From: Bermanella sp051277445
Lineage (GTDB): Bacteria; Pseudomonadota; Gammaproteobacteria; Pseudomonadales; Oceanobacteraceae
Assembly: GCA_051277445.1 (NCBI GenBank)
Contig: JBNMQC010000001.1
Span: forward strand, 1-64,000
DNA length: 64,000 nucleotides
Direction of reading: 5' to 3'
Both the position numbers and the translations under genes were made by a program. The notes below the pieces were generated by a model. That model saw nothing but the letters and a program-made list of their open reading frames with translations, was not told the DNA's origin and did not search any database. Below are positions 33,857-44,030 of the stretch, piece by piece (positions within the stretch are counted from its first letter, which is position 1; every line of letters starts with the position of its first letter).

Positions 33857-36709
33857 CTAGAAAACGTGGTTATAACGTAGGGTTACGAAGCGACCCATGA
33901 TGTTTGTATTGCTGTAATCGACATTTGAGTCTGATGCATATACGAAGTTAGGTTTTTCATCCAAAATGTTTTCTATGTTTAGCTGAACAAAACTATCATT
34001 AGGCAAATCATAACTTACACTCATATCAAAAGTAGTCCAGGAAGGAACCGTTCGATTATCATTGTCAGTATCAAAACCTGCATCTGCTGCTGCATCACTA
34101 CCAACTAGATCATCTTTGTATTCTCCCGTGTAATTTGCACGAAGAGAGGTACTCCATTGGTTGTATCCCCAACGAACTTTTGAGCTGGCTACTAGACGCG
34201 GGTAAGTATATTCACCTGCTTTTTCTTCAACACCGAAGCCTTCGACAATTTCTTCATCAAATTTAATTAAATAAGAAGCATCAAAGAACCAAGTAACACT
34301 ACCGAACAAGCCATCGTAAACGTAATGCGTATAAACAAGGTCTACACCCTCAACAGTTTGCTTACCCGCATTGAATGGCTGAAAGTGAACATCAAGTATT
34401 TCAGGACCAAAATCTGATCCGCTAACATTACAGTCATCACCAGTAGCAGCTGTAAAGCCTGATGGATCACAGCCAAGCTGAACCCCAGCAGTCCCTGTTT
34501 GTAAGTCATTTGTTGTTACAATACCATCTGTTTGGCCATTTAAAGTTGAAACTACGTAAGCATCTTCTTCACTAACAACTGTATTGTTATATTCAATTCT
34601 CCACCAATCGATGTTTAATTCGATATCCATAGTTGGGCGAATCAAAACACCAAAGCCGTAAGTATCTGCTGTTTCAGCTTTTAACTTGCTGTTTCCTACA
34701 AGTTCAGTATCGAGGCCACGAGTTTCATCAAATGGATCTGCATAGTCACCATCTACACCACAATAACTACCATCTAGTAATGTTTCAGTGTACGCATCAC
34801 TGGAGTCACACGCGGCTCGATAGGACGTTAGTTTTGTTGTTAGACCTGATTGCGCTAAAGACGGTGCACGGAAGGATTCGGACCAGTTAGCTCGGAAGGT
34901 TAAAGCATCATTAAGCTGATAGCGTAGACCAATTTTACCGTTAAAATCACCGCCAAAATCATCGTACTCATCGTAGCGTCCAGCTACTTGCGCTTCTAGA
35001 TTTTCCATTAAAGGAATCGACAATTCGCCATACACTGCGTACTGATCACGTTCATACTCAGCACCAGTTGAACTGAAACCTAAAATAGGTTCGTCATTAG
35101 AGACTGTTGCTCTTGACTCTTCAGATGGAGTATCCACTACATCTTCACGACGCCACTCAGCACCAAATGCACCGGCAACTGTTCCCGCTGGAAGCGTCAA
35201 TAGGTCAAGTGTTGAAGCCTTGAAATCCCAGCTGTATAAGTTAGATTCACCTTTACGACTGCCATCCGCTGTTATTAATTCTTCAATACCATCAGGCTGG
35301 TTGGTCTTACCATCAAATACGTTATACCAGATTGGTGTCGCACAAGATGCACTAATGGTTCCATCGTCACATAGCTCACCTAGTAAACTTGCTTGAAGTT
35401 TTTCTTTATTATATAGACCATCAATGCCCGTTTGTGTTGATTCGCTTTTGCCTACGCTGATTGCAGATTCCCAGTCCCAGCCTTGGAATTCACCCTTTAA
35501 ACCAGTCACAAATCGCATGCTGTCGCTTTCAATTTCTACAGCTCTTGTACCAGGCATACGACCAAGTACTGCAAAATCAGTATCGCCAGGAGCCGCTGCT
35601 TGAAGGTTAGCTAGGATTGCAGCGCTATCTGCATCGCCCCATCCAGGGTGATTCTCACTAATCAATAATCCATCACCGCCGAAAGTAGCACCTGGACGGT
35701 TACCCTGAGATTTTGTATTTTGGTACATGAATTCGTTAAACCATGTCATGCCTGCGAAATCTAAATCGAATGTAGCGGTAACACCCATTGATTCAAACTC
35801 ACCTTGTGCCTGCGTTTCCGAATTTATATTGTATTCGCAAGCTTCACCATACTCGCCATCAGGATTGTAAGTGTAGTTACCTGTTGTATCAGCTTCACAG
35901 TCTGCTTGCTCTACCTGATCATCAATGTCAAATCCTTCAGTATTAAATGCTGCATATATACCATCAGCACTAGGATTTTGTGAAATTGCAGTTCTTGAGC
36001 GGTCACGCTCATATAAAGGCTTACGCTTGAAATAATCTGCAACAACCATTGTCTGAGTATTTGCAGTTGATTTACCCCAAGCCAAATTAAGGTTTGTTTT
36101 TTGGTTGTCACTCGATGCGGTTGAGTTGCCAACAGAACCACTAATCTGTAGACCTTCATAATCTTTTTTCAAAATTATATTTACAACACCAGCTACGGCG
36201 TCTGCGCCATAGGTTGCAGATGCACCACTTGGTAATATTTCAACACGTTCAATTGCAGCTAAAGGAATTGAATTTATATCAACAAAAGATTCAGTACCAC
36301 CTTTTGCAAATGATGCAACTGAAACGCGACGACCATTTACAAGTGTTAATGTTGATGATGTACCTAAACCTCGAAGTGATACAGCCGATGAACCTACAGG
36401 GTTTTGTTCAGAACCAGGACCGGCACCCTCAGTAGAGAACGTACCATTACCACCGCCGGTAACACTCAGCCCCTCTAATAGAGCAGAAAGTGAATCGGCA
36501 CCGGATTCCATGATATCTTTACTATCAAGCTGTACCGCGTTGGTAGCACCTTCTAGGTCAAGACCCTTAATGTGGGAACCTGTCGCCACAACTTCTTCTA
36601 ATACGACATCGTCTTCAGACTCATTAGCATATGAGGTAAACGGTAAAGATACCGTTGCAATCCCCAATGCGATCTTTATCGCAATACTTAATGGTTTCGT
36701 TTTATTCAT
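33857..36709 (-). CDS. TonB-dependent receptor, probable cyanophycin/peptide uptake
   Basis: This 950-residue outer-membrane receptor has a signal peptide (ending SYA), TonB-box-like DVVLEEVVATGS, a plug domain with LTLVNGRRVSVAS and GASATYGADAVAGVVNIILKK, then a large barrel ending RFVTLRYNHVF with terminal Phe. The plug resembles the oligopeptide/polymer class of receptors in Shewanella and Alteromonas. It has no STN signalling domain. It lies upstream of the YfcC carrier, dipeptidase and cyanophycinase genes on the same strand, so uptake of cyanophycin fragments is the natural guess. Confidence 0.92.
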   Translation of the reverse strand: MNKTKPLSIAIKIALGIATVSLPFTSYANESEDDVVLEEVVATGSHIKGLDLEGATNAVQLDSKDIMESGADSLSALLEGLSVTGGGNGTFSTEGAGPGSEQNPVGSSAVSLRGLGTSSTLTLVNGRRVSVASFAKGGTESFVDINSIPLAAIERVEILPSGASATYGADAVAGVVNIILKKDYEGLQISGSVGNSTASSDNQKTNLNLAWGKSTANTQTMVVADYFKRKPLYERDRSRTAISQNPSADGIYAAFNTEGFDIDDQVEQADCEADTTGNYTYNPDGEYGEACEYNINSETQAQGEFESMGVTATFDLDFAGMTWFNEFMYQNTKSQGNRPGATFGGDGLLISENHPGWGDADSAAILANLQAAAPGDTDFAVLGRMPGTRAVEIESDSMRFVTGLKGEFQGWDWESAISVGKSESTQTGIDGLYNKEKLQASLLGELCDDGTISASCATPIWYNVFDGKTNQPDGIEELITADGSRKGESNLYSWDFKASTLDLLTLPAGTVAGAFGAEWRREDVVDTPSEESRATVSNDEPILGFSSTGAEYERDQYAVYGELSIPLMENLEAQVAGRYDEYDDFGGDFNGKIGLRYQLNDALTFRANWSESFRAPSLAQSGLTTKLTSYRAACDSSDAYTETLLDGSYCGVDGDYADPFDETRGLDTELVGNSKLKAETADTYGFGVLIRPTMDIELNIDWWRIEYNNTVVSEEDAYVVSTLNGQTDGIVTTNDLQTGTAGVQLGCDPSGFTAATGDDCNVSGSDFGPEILDVHFQPFNAGKQTVEGVDLVYTHYVYDGLFGSVTWFFDASYLIKFDEEIVEGFGVEEKAGEYTYPRLVASSKVRWGYNQWSTSLRANYTGEYKDDLVGSDAAADAGFDTDNDNRTVPSWTTFDMSVSYDLPNDSFVQLNIENILDEKPNFVYASDSNVDYSNTNIMGRFVTLRYNHVF

Positions 36710-37300
36710 AGTTCTCTCCTAAAATGTGTTGTGCACACGGGCCTAACTATTTTTATTTTTCGATTTTATAGGCGGCAAAAAATTGCCAGTTTGGGAGCAA
36801 CTGAAACACGCACACATTTATGACCACGCACGAATTTAAATTCAAGGCACGAAGAAGTGACTAAATTAAATTTTAGTTCAAAAATGTAATACAGGGATGG
36901 GGAAATCAGAAAGTGATTACGACCATCAATCCAGTTACAGAAACAGGAATGATGTTTTTATTCGTCGAACCACTCACTCAACAGGTAGTTGGATGAGCTG
37001 CTTTGAGGTTGCATATGATGCATGGCAGCGTCTTCTTTTTGAAAGTTAATGTTCTTAACACAGGCCAATCTATTACAGTGAATTTTTATTGTCAAACAAA
37101 CTGTTTCGGCATTTTTTATTTTTATTACACGATGATTACACAATTATAATACTTAAAAACATCAGGAAATGTTCCGCAAAGCTAGATGATAGCTGGATTT
37201 TATCCTGATAATTTCCATTCTTCCTAAACGGCGTCCTGCTACAAATGACCATGGTTAATAGATGAATTTATTCTAAAAACCATGGTGAATTTTCCGAATA
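36710..37300. other. Intergenic region upstream of TonB receptor
   Basis: This 591-bp AT-rich region separates the receptor from the aminotransferase. It holds a possible tiny ORF (36958-37023) and a paired palindrome ACCATGGTT (37248-37256)/AACCATGGT (37278-37286) just after the aminotransferase stop. I see no other gene and no clear promoter consensus. Confidence 0.5.
36958..37023 (-). CDS. Possible 21-residue small ORF
   Basis: An ATG preceded by AAGAAGA (8-base gap) opens a frame coding MHHMQPQSSSSNYLLSEWFDE. It lies about 250 bp upstream of the receptor start on the same strand. I do not recognise it. It could be a leader peptide, the end of a longer 61-codon frame (to 37143), or chance. 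Confidence 0.2.
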   Translation of the reverse strand: MHHMQPQSSSSNYLLSEWFDE

Positions 37301-38668
37301 TTAACTCAATTCTGAATCGATGCAGGCCGCTAAAACACTGACCAAATGGTCAATTTCATCACGGGTAATCACCAATGGAGGCGAAATGGCCAGCGTTCCC
37401 ACACTTGGCAGCGGACGCACAATCACTCCCATCTTACGCATAGCCGCCGTTACCTTGGCAGGCCATTTTTCGGTGGGATTAGGCAATTCTTTCTTGATTT
37501 TATCCTTCACCAATTGAACGCCTGCTAGTAATCCACGACCACGGATCTCACCCACTAACGGATGATCCGCAAACACCTCACGTAAACGTGCATGAAGGTA
37601 CGCGCCGTTTTCTTTGGCTTGGTTCACTAGACCTTCGTTTTCAATCAAATTGATGTTGGCAAGGGCCACTGCGGCACCCACAGGATGGCCTGAATACGTG
37701 TAACCATGACTAAAGGCACCCAGTTTAGCAGAGCCTTCTTTTAGCACTTCCCAGATAGCGTTGCTCATGAACGCGGCCGACATTGGGAAATAGCCACTGG
37801 TTAGACCTTTTGCGGTTGCCATCATATCTGGCTCAATGTCCAGTTGCTCAGAACCAAACCATGTACCTAACCGACCATAGCCACACACGACTTCATCGGC
37901 TACCAGTAAGATCTCATGCTGTTTTAACAAGGCTTTCAATTTTGGGTAATAACCCACAGGTGGCTCGATAATACCGCCGGCGGCATGAATTGGCTCGGCA
38001 AAGAACGCGGCAATGTTGTCCGCCCCTTCTGCTTCGATTAAGTCGGCAACTTCTTGGATCAAACGATCACAAAATTCAACTTCGGTTTCGCCATCTTTAC
38101 CACGGGTGTAAAAATGCGGACATTCAACACGCAACACAAAGTCCAGCGGCAGAGGGAACTCACGATGAAACCCACCCAAACCGGTCAAGCTTGCAGTAGA
38201 AATAGAAGTACCGTGATACGCCTGTTGACGAGCAATCACTTTGGTTTTTGAGGCTTTACCGCGAAGGGTATGGTAGTGCCATGCAATTTTGATCAGAGTG
38301 TCATTGGCATCTGAGCCACCAGAACCAAAAAACACCTTGTCTAAGCCAGCTGGGGCTAACTTCACTAGCTTCTCTGCCAGTTCAACCTGCCAAGGGTTAG
38401 ATGCATTACTAAACGTATGGTAATACGCAAGCTGTTCGGCACTTTCTTTCATTACTTGTGCAAGCTCAGTACGACCGTAACCGGCGTTCACACACCACAG
38501 ACCGCCTACCGCATCGAGAAGCTCAGTACCGTCGGCTTCGGTAATGGTACTGCCCTTAGCGGATACCACCATTTGCGGGCCATTATCCAAAAGAGCGGTA
38601 ATGGATGAAGCAGGATGCAAAAGATATTCGGCATCCTTTTGTGCAAGCTTGTTACTAGAATCTGACAT
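37301..38668 (-). CDS. Class III (omega) aminotransferase
   Basis: This 455-residue PLP enzyme of fold type I has GLWCVNAGYGR, the FFGSGGSDANDT phosphate-binding region, HGTSISTASL, LLVADEVVCGYGRLG and the Schiff-base lysine in MMATAKGLTSGYFPMSA. Length and motifs match the SpuC/omega-amine:pyruvate group rather than the roughly 400-residue AstC. It may act on arginine- or ornithine-derived amines. It could stand in for the missing succinylornithine transaminase, but family evidence favours a diamine or omega-amino acid substrate. It is divergent from the ast arm. Confidence 0.88.
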   Translation of the reverse strand: MSDSSNKLAQKDAEYLLHPASSITALLDNGPQMVVSAKGSTITEADGTELLDAVGGLWCVNAGYGRTELAQVMKESAEQLAYYHTFSNASNPWQVELAEKLVKLAPAGLDKVFFGSGGSDANDTLIKIAWHYHTLRGKASKTKVIARQQAYHGTSISTASLTGLGGFHREFPLPLDFVLRVECPHFYTRGKDGETEVEFCDRLIQEVADLIEAEGADNIAAFFAEPIHAAGGIIEPPVGYYPKLKALLKQHEILLVADEVVCGYGRLGTWFGSEQLDIEPDMMATAKGLTSGYFPMSAAFMSNAIWEVLKEGSAKLGAFSHGYTYSGHPVGAAVALANINLIENEGLVNQAKENGAYLHARLREVFADHPLVGEIRGRGLLAGVQLVKDKIKKELPNPTEKWPAKVTAAMRKMGVIVRPLPSVGTLAISPPLVITRDEIDHLVSVLAACIDSELS

Positions 38669-38884
38669 GATTTCACCTGACTAACATGATTACTCTTAAT
38701 GACCATTGTATGAATCGTATGAAAGATTAAATCCTTAAGATGCAAAACCATCAGGAGATTATGCGATAGCGCAATCATGACAGGCCTTATGTCAGGTATA
38801 TCACTCCATTTCCAAGGCATACGGACTTTATCCTTAGCATCCATCAAATAACAAAACCTAGTTCGGTGGCGACAAAGGCATTAT

Positions 38885-40141
38885 GTGTCAATTACATTCG
38901 CCGAGTTTTTTATGCCACACGTACTCACACCCGCACAGCAGGCTCTGCTCGACAGTATTGCCCCTGAACACGACACAATGATTACTACCACCATTGAGAT
39001 GTGCAATATCAATAGTGGCAGTTTTAATCGCGCGGGGATTGAGCAAGCGCAACAGCAAGTAAAAAATTTGTTTGCGCCTTTAAGTGATGAGTACAGCACC
39101 CTCGAGTTAAATGCGGTTACTCAATTAAATGAGTGCGGCGATGCATACGATGTTGAGATCGCACCCATGCAAGTTTTTCGTGCTCGGCCTAGTGCGCCGT
39201 TGCAAATTCTGTGTACTGGTCACATTGATACTGTGTTTCCAGCCGAGTGCGAATTCCAAACTTGCTGGACAGAAGGCAACCACCTTCGTGGTCCAGGCAC
39301 CGCCGATATGAAAGGCGGCCTTGTGGTATTAGCCACCGCCTTGAATGCACTCAACAAAAGTGAATTTAAAGATCAGTTTGGTTTTACCGTGGCAATCAGC
39401 CCTGAAGAAGAAATTGGCTCTCCAAGCTCAGGTAATGTGCTTATGGGGCTGGCGAAAGATAAAGATTTTGGGTTGACCTACGAGCCAGCCTTAAGTGATG
39501 GCACCTTAGCCGGCGCGCGCAAAGGCAGCGGTAATTTTTCATTAGTCGCAAAAGGCTTTAGCACGCACGCGGGCCGTGATTTTTTCCAAGGCAAAAATGC
39601 AGTGCTGGCCATTGCACAAGCGGCCAGCCAATTAGCAGCGCTAAGCGATAAAGAAAGCGGCGTCACTGTGAATATAGGCAAAATTGATGGCGGCGGTGCC
39701 GTTAATGTAGTGCCCGATTTATGCCAGTGCCATTTCAACATTCGTATGCACGAACAACAGCATCAAGAACAAGTTGAAAAAAATATGCAGCGCATCATTG
39801 CCGATGTGCAAGCAAATACGGGCTGTGAACTGACCTTACACGGTAAGTTTAATCGTCCACCTAAACCTATGACCGATGAGCAATTGGCCATGTTTGAATT
39901 ATTAAAAACATGTGGCGCAAAAATAGGTTTGGACATTCGCTGGAAAGCAACAGGTGGTTGCTGTGAAGGCAATAATCTGGCCGCTGCCGGTTTGATTAAT
40001 ATCGATACTCTAGGTGTACGTGGTGCCAATATCCACAGTGATGCGGAATACGCATGTATCGATAGTTTTGTTGAAAGGGCTCAGCTGTCTGCCTTGTTAA
40101 TAACCCACTTGATTGACTTTAAGTCTCAATTTAAAGCTTAG
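38885..40141 (+). CDS. M20 family peptidase/deacylase (CPG2-like)
   Basis: This 418-residue zinc amidohydrolase has motifs LCTGHIDTVFP (metal His), GPGTADMKGG (bridging Asp), ISPEEEIGSPSS (catalytic and metal Glu) and the dimerisation-domain stretch KGFSTHAGRDFFQGKNAV. The start is a GTG with AAAGG six bases upstream; an ATG at 38912 is an alternative. M20 enzymes include acetylornithine deacetylase and succinyl-diaminopimelate desuccinylase. It is coupled to astA (3-9 bp gap) while astE is absent, so it is a candidate succinylglutamate desuccinylase; that is inference. Confidence 0.85.
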   Translation: MSITFAEFFMPHVLTPAQQALLDSIAPEHDTMITTTIEMCNINSGSFNRAGIEQAQQQVKNLFAPLSDEYSTLELNAVTQLNECGDAYDVEIAPMQVFRARPSAPLQILCTGHIDTVFPAECEFQTCWTEGNHLRGPGTADMKGGLVVLATALNALNKSEFKDQFGFTVAISPEEEIGSPSSGNVLMGLAKDKDFGLTYEPALSDGTLAGARKGSGNFSLVAKGFSTHAGRDFFQGKNAVLAIAQAASQLAALSDKESGVTVNIGKIDGGGAVNVVPDLCQCHFNIRMHEQQHQEQVEKNMQRIIADVQANTGCELTLHGKFNRPPKPMTDEQLAMFELLKTCGAKIGLDIRWKATGGCCEGNNLAAAGLINIDTLGVRGANIHSDAEYACIDSFVERAQLSALLITHLIDFKSQFKA

Positions 40142-40150
40142 GACGTGACG

Positions 40151-41161
40151 ATGTTATATATACGCCCGGTGGCCATGAATGATCTTAACGATTTATTAGA
40201 GCTGTCCATAAAAGCCGGTAAAGGCATGACGTCTTTACCTAATGACCCAGAAGCCTTGGGTCATAAAATTCAGTCTTCCATTGATAGCTTCGCATCAAGC
40301 CAACCATCTGATGAAGATTATTTTTTATTAGTAATGGAAGACACAAACAAACAGAAAGTTGTGGGCACCGCAGGTGTGTATGCCCGCACCGGTGCGCGCC
40401 AAGCTTTTTATGCTTACCGTGTCATCAGTATGAACCACCATAGTCATAATCTTGATAAGCAAGTGCACAACGACCTGTTGCATCTTACCAATGACTACAC
40501 AGGTTGTTCTGAAGTGGGCACTCTATTTTTAGATCCGGATTACCGTGGCAACGGCCATTGGTTAGCGAAGTCGCGTTATCTATTAATGGCTCAATTTCCA
40601 GAGCGTTTCGCTGAACACGTCATTGCAGAGTTGCGCGGTTATGTGAACGAAGCCGGCAAGAGCCCGTTTTGGGATGCCATCGGTCAGCACTTTTTTGAAA
40701 TGGATTTTGATGAAGCTGACAATCTATGTGGTGTGGGTTCGAACCAATTCATTACTGAACTTATGCCTAAACATCCTATTTATACCAAGCTATTACCTCA
40801 AGAAGCTCAAGATGTGATTGGCCGCCCTAATATTGCCGGCCGTCGTGCAATGGAGTTACTTGAAGAAGAAGGTTTTGAGTTTGATAACGTGGTGGATATT
40901 TTTGATGCCGGCCCAATTATGCGTGGCCGCATTAACCAATTACGTTCTATTCGAAAAATGGATCAGGGCCTTGCTGCGGTTTCTGACGAGCGCATGCTCA
41001 GCAGCAAAACCATGATCGCCAACAGCTCTCTTGAAAACTTTCGAGTTGTTTATGCGCAAATGATTCGTACAGGCTCTGGCTTAGTCAAACTGTCCGAAGA
41101 AAGTCTAAACGTACTGAATGTTAACCCAGGCACCTTACTGCGTTATTTACCAAGGGTTTAG
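40151..41161 (+). CDS. astA: Arginine N-succinyltransferase
   Basis: This 336-residue enzyme transfers succinyl from succinyl-CoA to arginine, step one of the AST pathway. It has the family start IRPVAMNDLNDLLELS, GCSEVGTLFLDPDYRGNG, ELRGYVNEAGKSPFWDAIG, ELMPKHPIY and FDAGP. I prefer the ATG at 40151, seven bases after AGGA, to a GTG at 40145. Unlike Pseudomonas it is a single gene, not an aruF/aruG pair. Confidence 0.96.
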   Translation: MLYIRPVAMNDLNDLLELSIKAGKGMTSLPNDPEALGHKIQSSIDSFASSQPSDEDYFLLVMEDTNKQKVVGTAGVYARTGARQAFYAYRVISMNHHSHNLDKQVHNDLLHLTNDYTGCSEVGTLFLDPDYRGNGHWLAKSRYLLMAQFPERFAEHVIAELRGYVNEAGKSPFWDAIGQHFFEMDFDEADNLCGVGSNQFITELMPKHPIYTKLLPQEAQDVIGRPNIAGRRAMELLEEEGFEFDNVVDIFDAGPIMRGRINQLRSIRKMDQGLAAVSDERMLSSKTMIANSSLENFRVVYAQMIRTGSGLVKLSEESLNVLNVNPGTLLRYLPRV

Positions 41162-41169
41162 GAGATTGT

Positions 41170-42633
41170 ATGAAAAGTATATTTATTAATGGTGAATGGC
41201 TCACAGGCGAAGGAATTGAATTTGAGTCCATCAATCCAAGCAACCAAGAAACCGTTTGGAAAAAAAATGGCGCCAGCACTGCGCAAGTGGCAAAGGCCAT
41301 TGAAGCTGCTCATCAAGCACAAACTCAGTGGGCCATGACGCCCATTAGCGATCGCATTGCTGTGCTAGAAAACTTTGCCAACTTATTGCGTGAGAATACG
41401 GCTGAACTGGCAAACATTATTAGCCTAGAAACAGGCAAGCCCGATTGGGAAGCGCAAACCGAAGTGACGGCCATGGCGAATAAAGTGGCCATCAGTATTT
41501 CTGCACAGCAAGCCCGTGCCAGCACCGGCAATGCTTATAAAGGTTCAGCGACAAATTTAAGCCTGACCCATCGCCCGCATGGTGTAATGGCTGTATACGG
41601 GCCATACAATTTCCCAGGTCACTTGCCTAATGGTCACATTGTTCCTGCGCTACTAGCAGGTAACACCATTGTATTTAAGCCAAGTGAAGAGACGCCGTTT
41701 ACCGCTGAGAAAACCGTCGAGTTTTGGGAGAAAGCAGGCTTGCCAAAAGGGGTGATTAACCTTGTGCAAGGCGCAAAAGAAGTAGGCGTTGCATTAGCTA
41801 ATCAAGACATCGATGGTCTGTTATTTACTGGCTCATCCAACACTGGCCGTATTTTGCATCGCCAGTTTTCAGGTAAACCTGAAGTACTATTGGCACTTGA
41901 GATGGGCGGCAACAACCCATTAATCGTTGATAAAAACGTGAATACCGATGCCGCCATTAATCTCGTTCTACAAAGCGCATTTTTAAGTGCCGGTCAGCGC
42001 TGTACCTGTGCACGCCGCTTAATTGTGGTTAAGAGTGATCAAAGCGATGCGTTAATTAAACAGCTAAGTGAAAAAGTAAATCGCTTAATTGCCGGTCGCC
42101 CAAGCGATCAGCCTGAGCCATTTATGGGCCCAGTGATTAATAAAGCCACGGCTCAAGCGTTACTTAAAGCTCAGCAAGACTTAATCGAGCTAGGTGGCAA
42201 ACCACTTAACACCATGAGTTTAATCGATGACAGCAGCAACCTGTTAAATCCAGGTTTTATTGATATGACTGACGCACAACCTGCGCCTGATGAAGAATGG
42301 TTTGGCCCATTACTGCAGTTATTTGTGGTGGATTCTTTTGAAGAGGCCGTTCGCAAAGCCAACGATACCCAATATGGCTTAGCTGCTGGTCTTGTGAGCG
42401 ATGACGCGACGAATCAGCAGTTGTTTAGCAACACCATCAAAGCCGGTGTCATCAGTATTAATCAACCCACTGCCGGGGCCAGTAGCGAATTGCCGTTTGG
42501 CGGTGTAGGCGCCAGTGGCAATCATCGTCCAAGTGCCTCTTATGCTGCAGATTACTGCGCATGGCCGCAAGCCCTTGCTCAAGGCAAGGCCACCAATGAA
42601 CAAACAAATGAATTAGCACGAGGCGTTAAATAA
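41170..42633 (+). CDS. astD: Succinylglutamate-semialdehyde dehydrogenase
   Basis: This 487-residue aldehyde dehydrogenase has VYGPYNFPGHLPNGHI (AstD-type N motif), FTGSSNTG for NAD binding, catalytic Glu in LALEMGGNNPL and catalytic Cys in SAGQRCTCARRL. It oxidises N-succinylglutamate semialdehyde to N-succinylglutamate in the cytoplasm. It is 8 bp after astA, and its stop overlaps the astB start (TAATG), giving translational coupling. Confidence 0.96.
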   Translation: MKSIFINGEWLTGEGIEFESINPSNQETVWKKNGASTAQVAKAIEAAHQAQTQWAMTPISDRIAVLENFANLLRENTAELANIISLETGKPDWEAQTEVTAMANKVAISISAQQARASTGNAYKGSATNLSLTHRPHGVMAVYGPYNFPGHLPNGHIVPALLAGNTIVFKPSEETPFTAEKTVEFWEKAGLPKGVINLVQGAKEVGVALANQDIDGLLFTGSSNTGRILHRQFSGKPEVLLALEMGGNNPLIVDKNVNTDAAINLVLQSAFLSAGQRCTCARRLIVVKSDQSDALIKQLSEKVNRLIAGRPSDQPEPFMGPVINKATAQALLKAQQDLIELGGKPLNTMSLIDDSSNLLNPGFIDMTDAQPAPDEEWFGPLLQLFVVDSFEEAVRKANDTQYGLAAGLVSDDATNQQLFSNTIKAGVISINQPTAGASSELPFGGVGASGNHRPSASYAADYCAWPQALAQGKATNEQTNELARGVK

Positions 42634-43979
42634 TGAGCGCATTAGAAATGAATTTCGATGGGTTAATTGGCCCAAACCATAACTACAGCGGTTTAGCCTT
42701 TGGTAACCTTGCATCTTCTCGCAATGCGAAAAACACCTCTAGCCCAAAACAAGCCGCGCTTCAGGGCTTAGAAAAAATGCGTACCCTAATTAAGTTAGGG
42801 TACACCCAAGGATTCATGCTGCCTCAGCAACGTCCGGATGTTAACGCACTGCGTGCACTGGGCTTTACTGGTAACGACCAAGACGTTATTGCTAAAGCGG
42901 CCGAATCAAATCCTGAGCTGATTAGCATGGTTTACAGTGCCTCCAGCATGTGGGCTGCCAATGCCGCCACGGTTACGCCAAGCAATGACAGCACAGACGG
43001 CAAGGTACATTTCACACCGGCTAATTTGGTGACCACTAGTCACCGCGCTATTGAGCACACGCAAACTCAAAAATTATTAAGCACGATCTTTAATAATGAA
43101 GAGTACTTTTCGGTGCACCCAGCGTTACCCTCAATGAATCGTTTTGCAGATGAAGGAGCAGCCAACCACACTCGCCTTTGTAAAAACTATGATGAGTCAG
43201 GTTTGGGTCTGTTTGTTTATGGCCGTGATTCTGATACCACAAGTAATGAATTGCTTTTCCCTGCTCGCCAAACATTAGAAGCCAGCCAAGCCATTGCTCG
43301 TCAACACACCCTAGCACCAAGCAAAGCGATTTACTTGCAACAAAGTGCCCGTGCGATCAACGCCGGTGCGTTTCACAATGATGTGGTTGCGGTGGGTAAT
43401 GGTCCTGTACTGTTTTATCACCAAGATGCATACGATGCCCAATCTCAACAAGCGGCTTTCTCTTTACTGTCTGAAAAAATGGACTTTAAAGCCATTGAAG
43501 TACCGGCTGAAAAAGTCAGCCTAAACGATGCCATCACCAGTTATTTATTCAATAGCCAGTTACTTGCCAGCCCAACGGGCGATATGAATGAAATGCGCCT
43601 GATCGCACCAACTGAATGTTATGACAACGAAAATGTTCGTCGTTACTTAGCAGAATTGGTTGAAGATCAAAGACAACCGATTCGTCATGTGGAGTACGTG
43701 GATGTGCGTCAAAGCATGAGCAATGGCGGCGGTCCTGCATGTTTACGCTTACGTGTCGCCCTAACTGAAGAAGAGTTAGCCGCCGTGAACCCAGCTTTCT
43801 TATTGGATGATGCGAAAATTGATGCATTAAAAGCCTGCATTGAAAAACACTACCGTGAAGAGCTGAACCCAGAAGATTTATTAGATCCAGCCTTTTTAGT
43901 TGAATGCCAAACCGCATTGGATGCTTTAACTAAAGTGATTGGGATTAACGACTTTTACGATTTTCAAATTCAAAAATAA
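42633..43979 (+). CDS. astB: N-succinylarginine dihydrolase
   Basis: This 448-residue guanidino hydrolase converts succinylarginine to succinylornithine, CO2 and two ammonia, a strong nitrogen release step. It has FDGLIGPNHNYSGLAFGN, SSMWAANAATVTPS, INAGAFHNDVVAVGNGPVLF and the C-terminal QSMSNGGGPACLRLRV with the catalytic Cys. Length matches the family. It overlaps astD by one base. Confidence 0.97.
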   Translation: MSALEMNFDGLIGPNHNYSGLAFGNLASSRNAKNTSSPKQAALQGLEKMRTLIKLGYTQGFMLPQQRPDVNALRALGFTGNDQDVIAKAAESNPELISMVYSASSMWAANAATVTPSNDSTDGKVHFTPANLVTTSHRAIEHTQTQKLLSTIFNNEEYFSVHPALPSMNRFADEGAANHTRLCKNYDESGLGLFVYGRDSDTTSNELLFPARQTLEASQAIARQHTLAPSKAIYLQQSARAINAGAFHNDVVAVGNGPVLFYHQDAYDAQSQQAAFSLLSEKMDFKAIEVPAEKVSLNDAITSYLFNSQLLASPTGDMNEMRLIAPTECYDNENVRRYLAELVEDQRQPIRHVEYVDVRQSMSNGGGPACLRLRVALTEEELAAVNPAFLLDDAKIDALKACIEKHYREELNPEDLLDPAFLVECQTALDALTKVIGINDFYDFQIQK

Positions 43980-43987
43980 CAAAAAAC

Positions 43988-44010
43988 GGTCGCAGTAAGT
44001 TGCTGCGACC
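43988..44010 (+). other. Hairpin between astB and aspA
   Basis: GGTCGCAG-TAAGTTG-CTGCGACC is a perfect 8-bp stem nine bases after the astB stop with no T-run. It could protect the ast mRNA or modulate aspA expression. Confidence 0.5.
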
Positions 44011-44030
44011 TCGCCCCGAGGAAATTGAAA

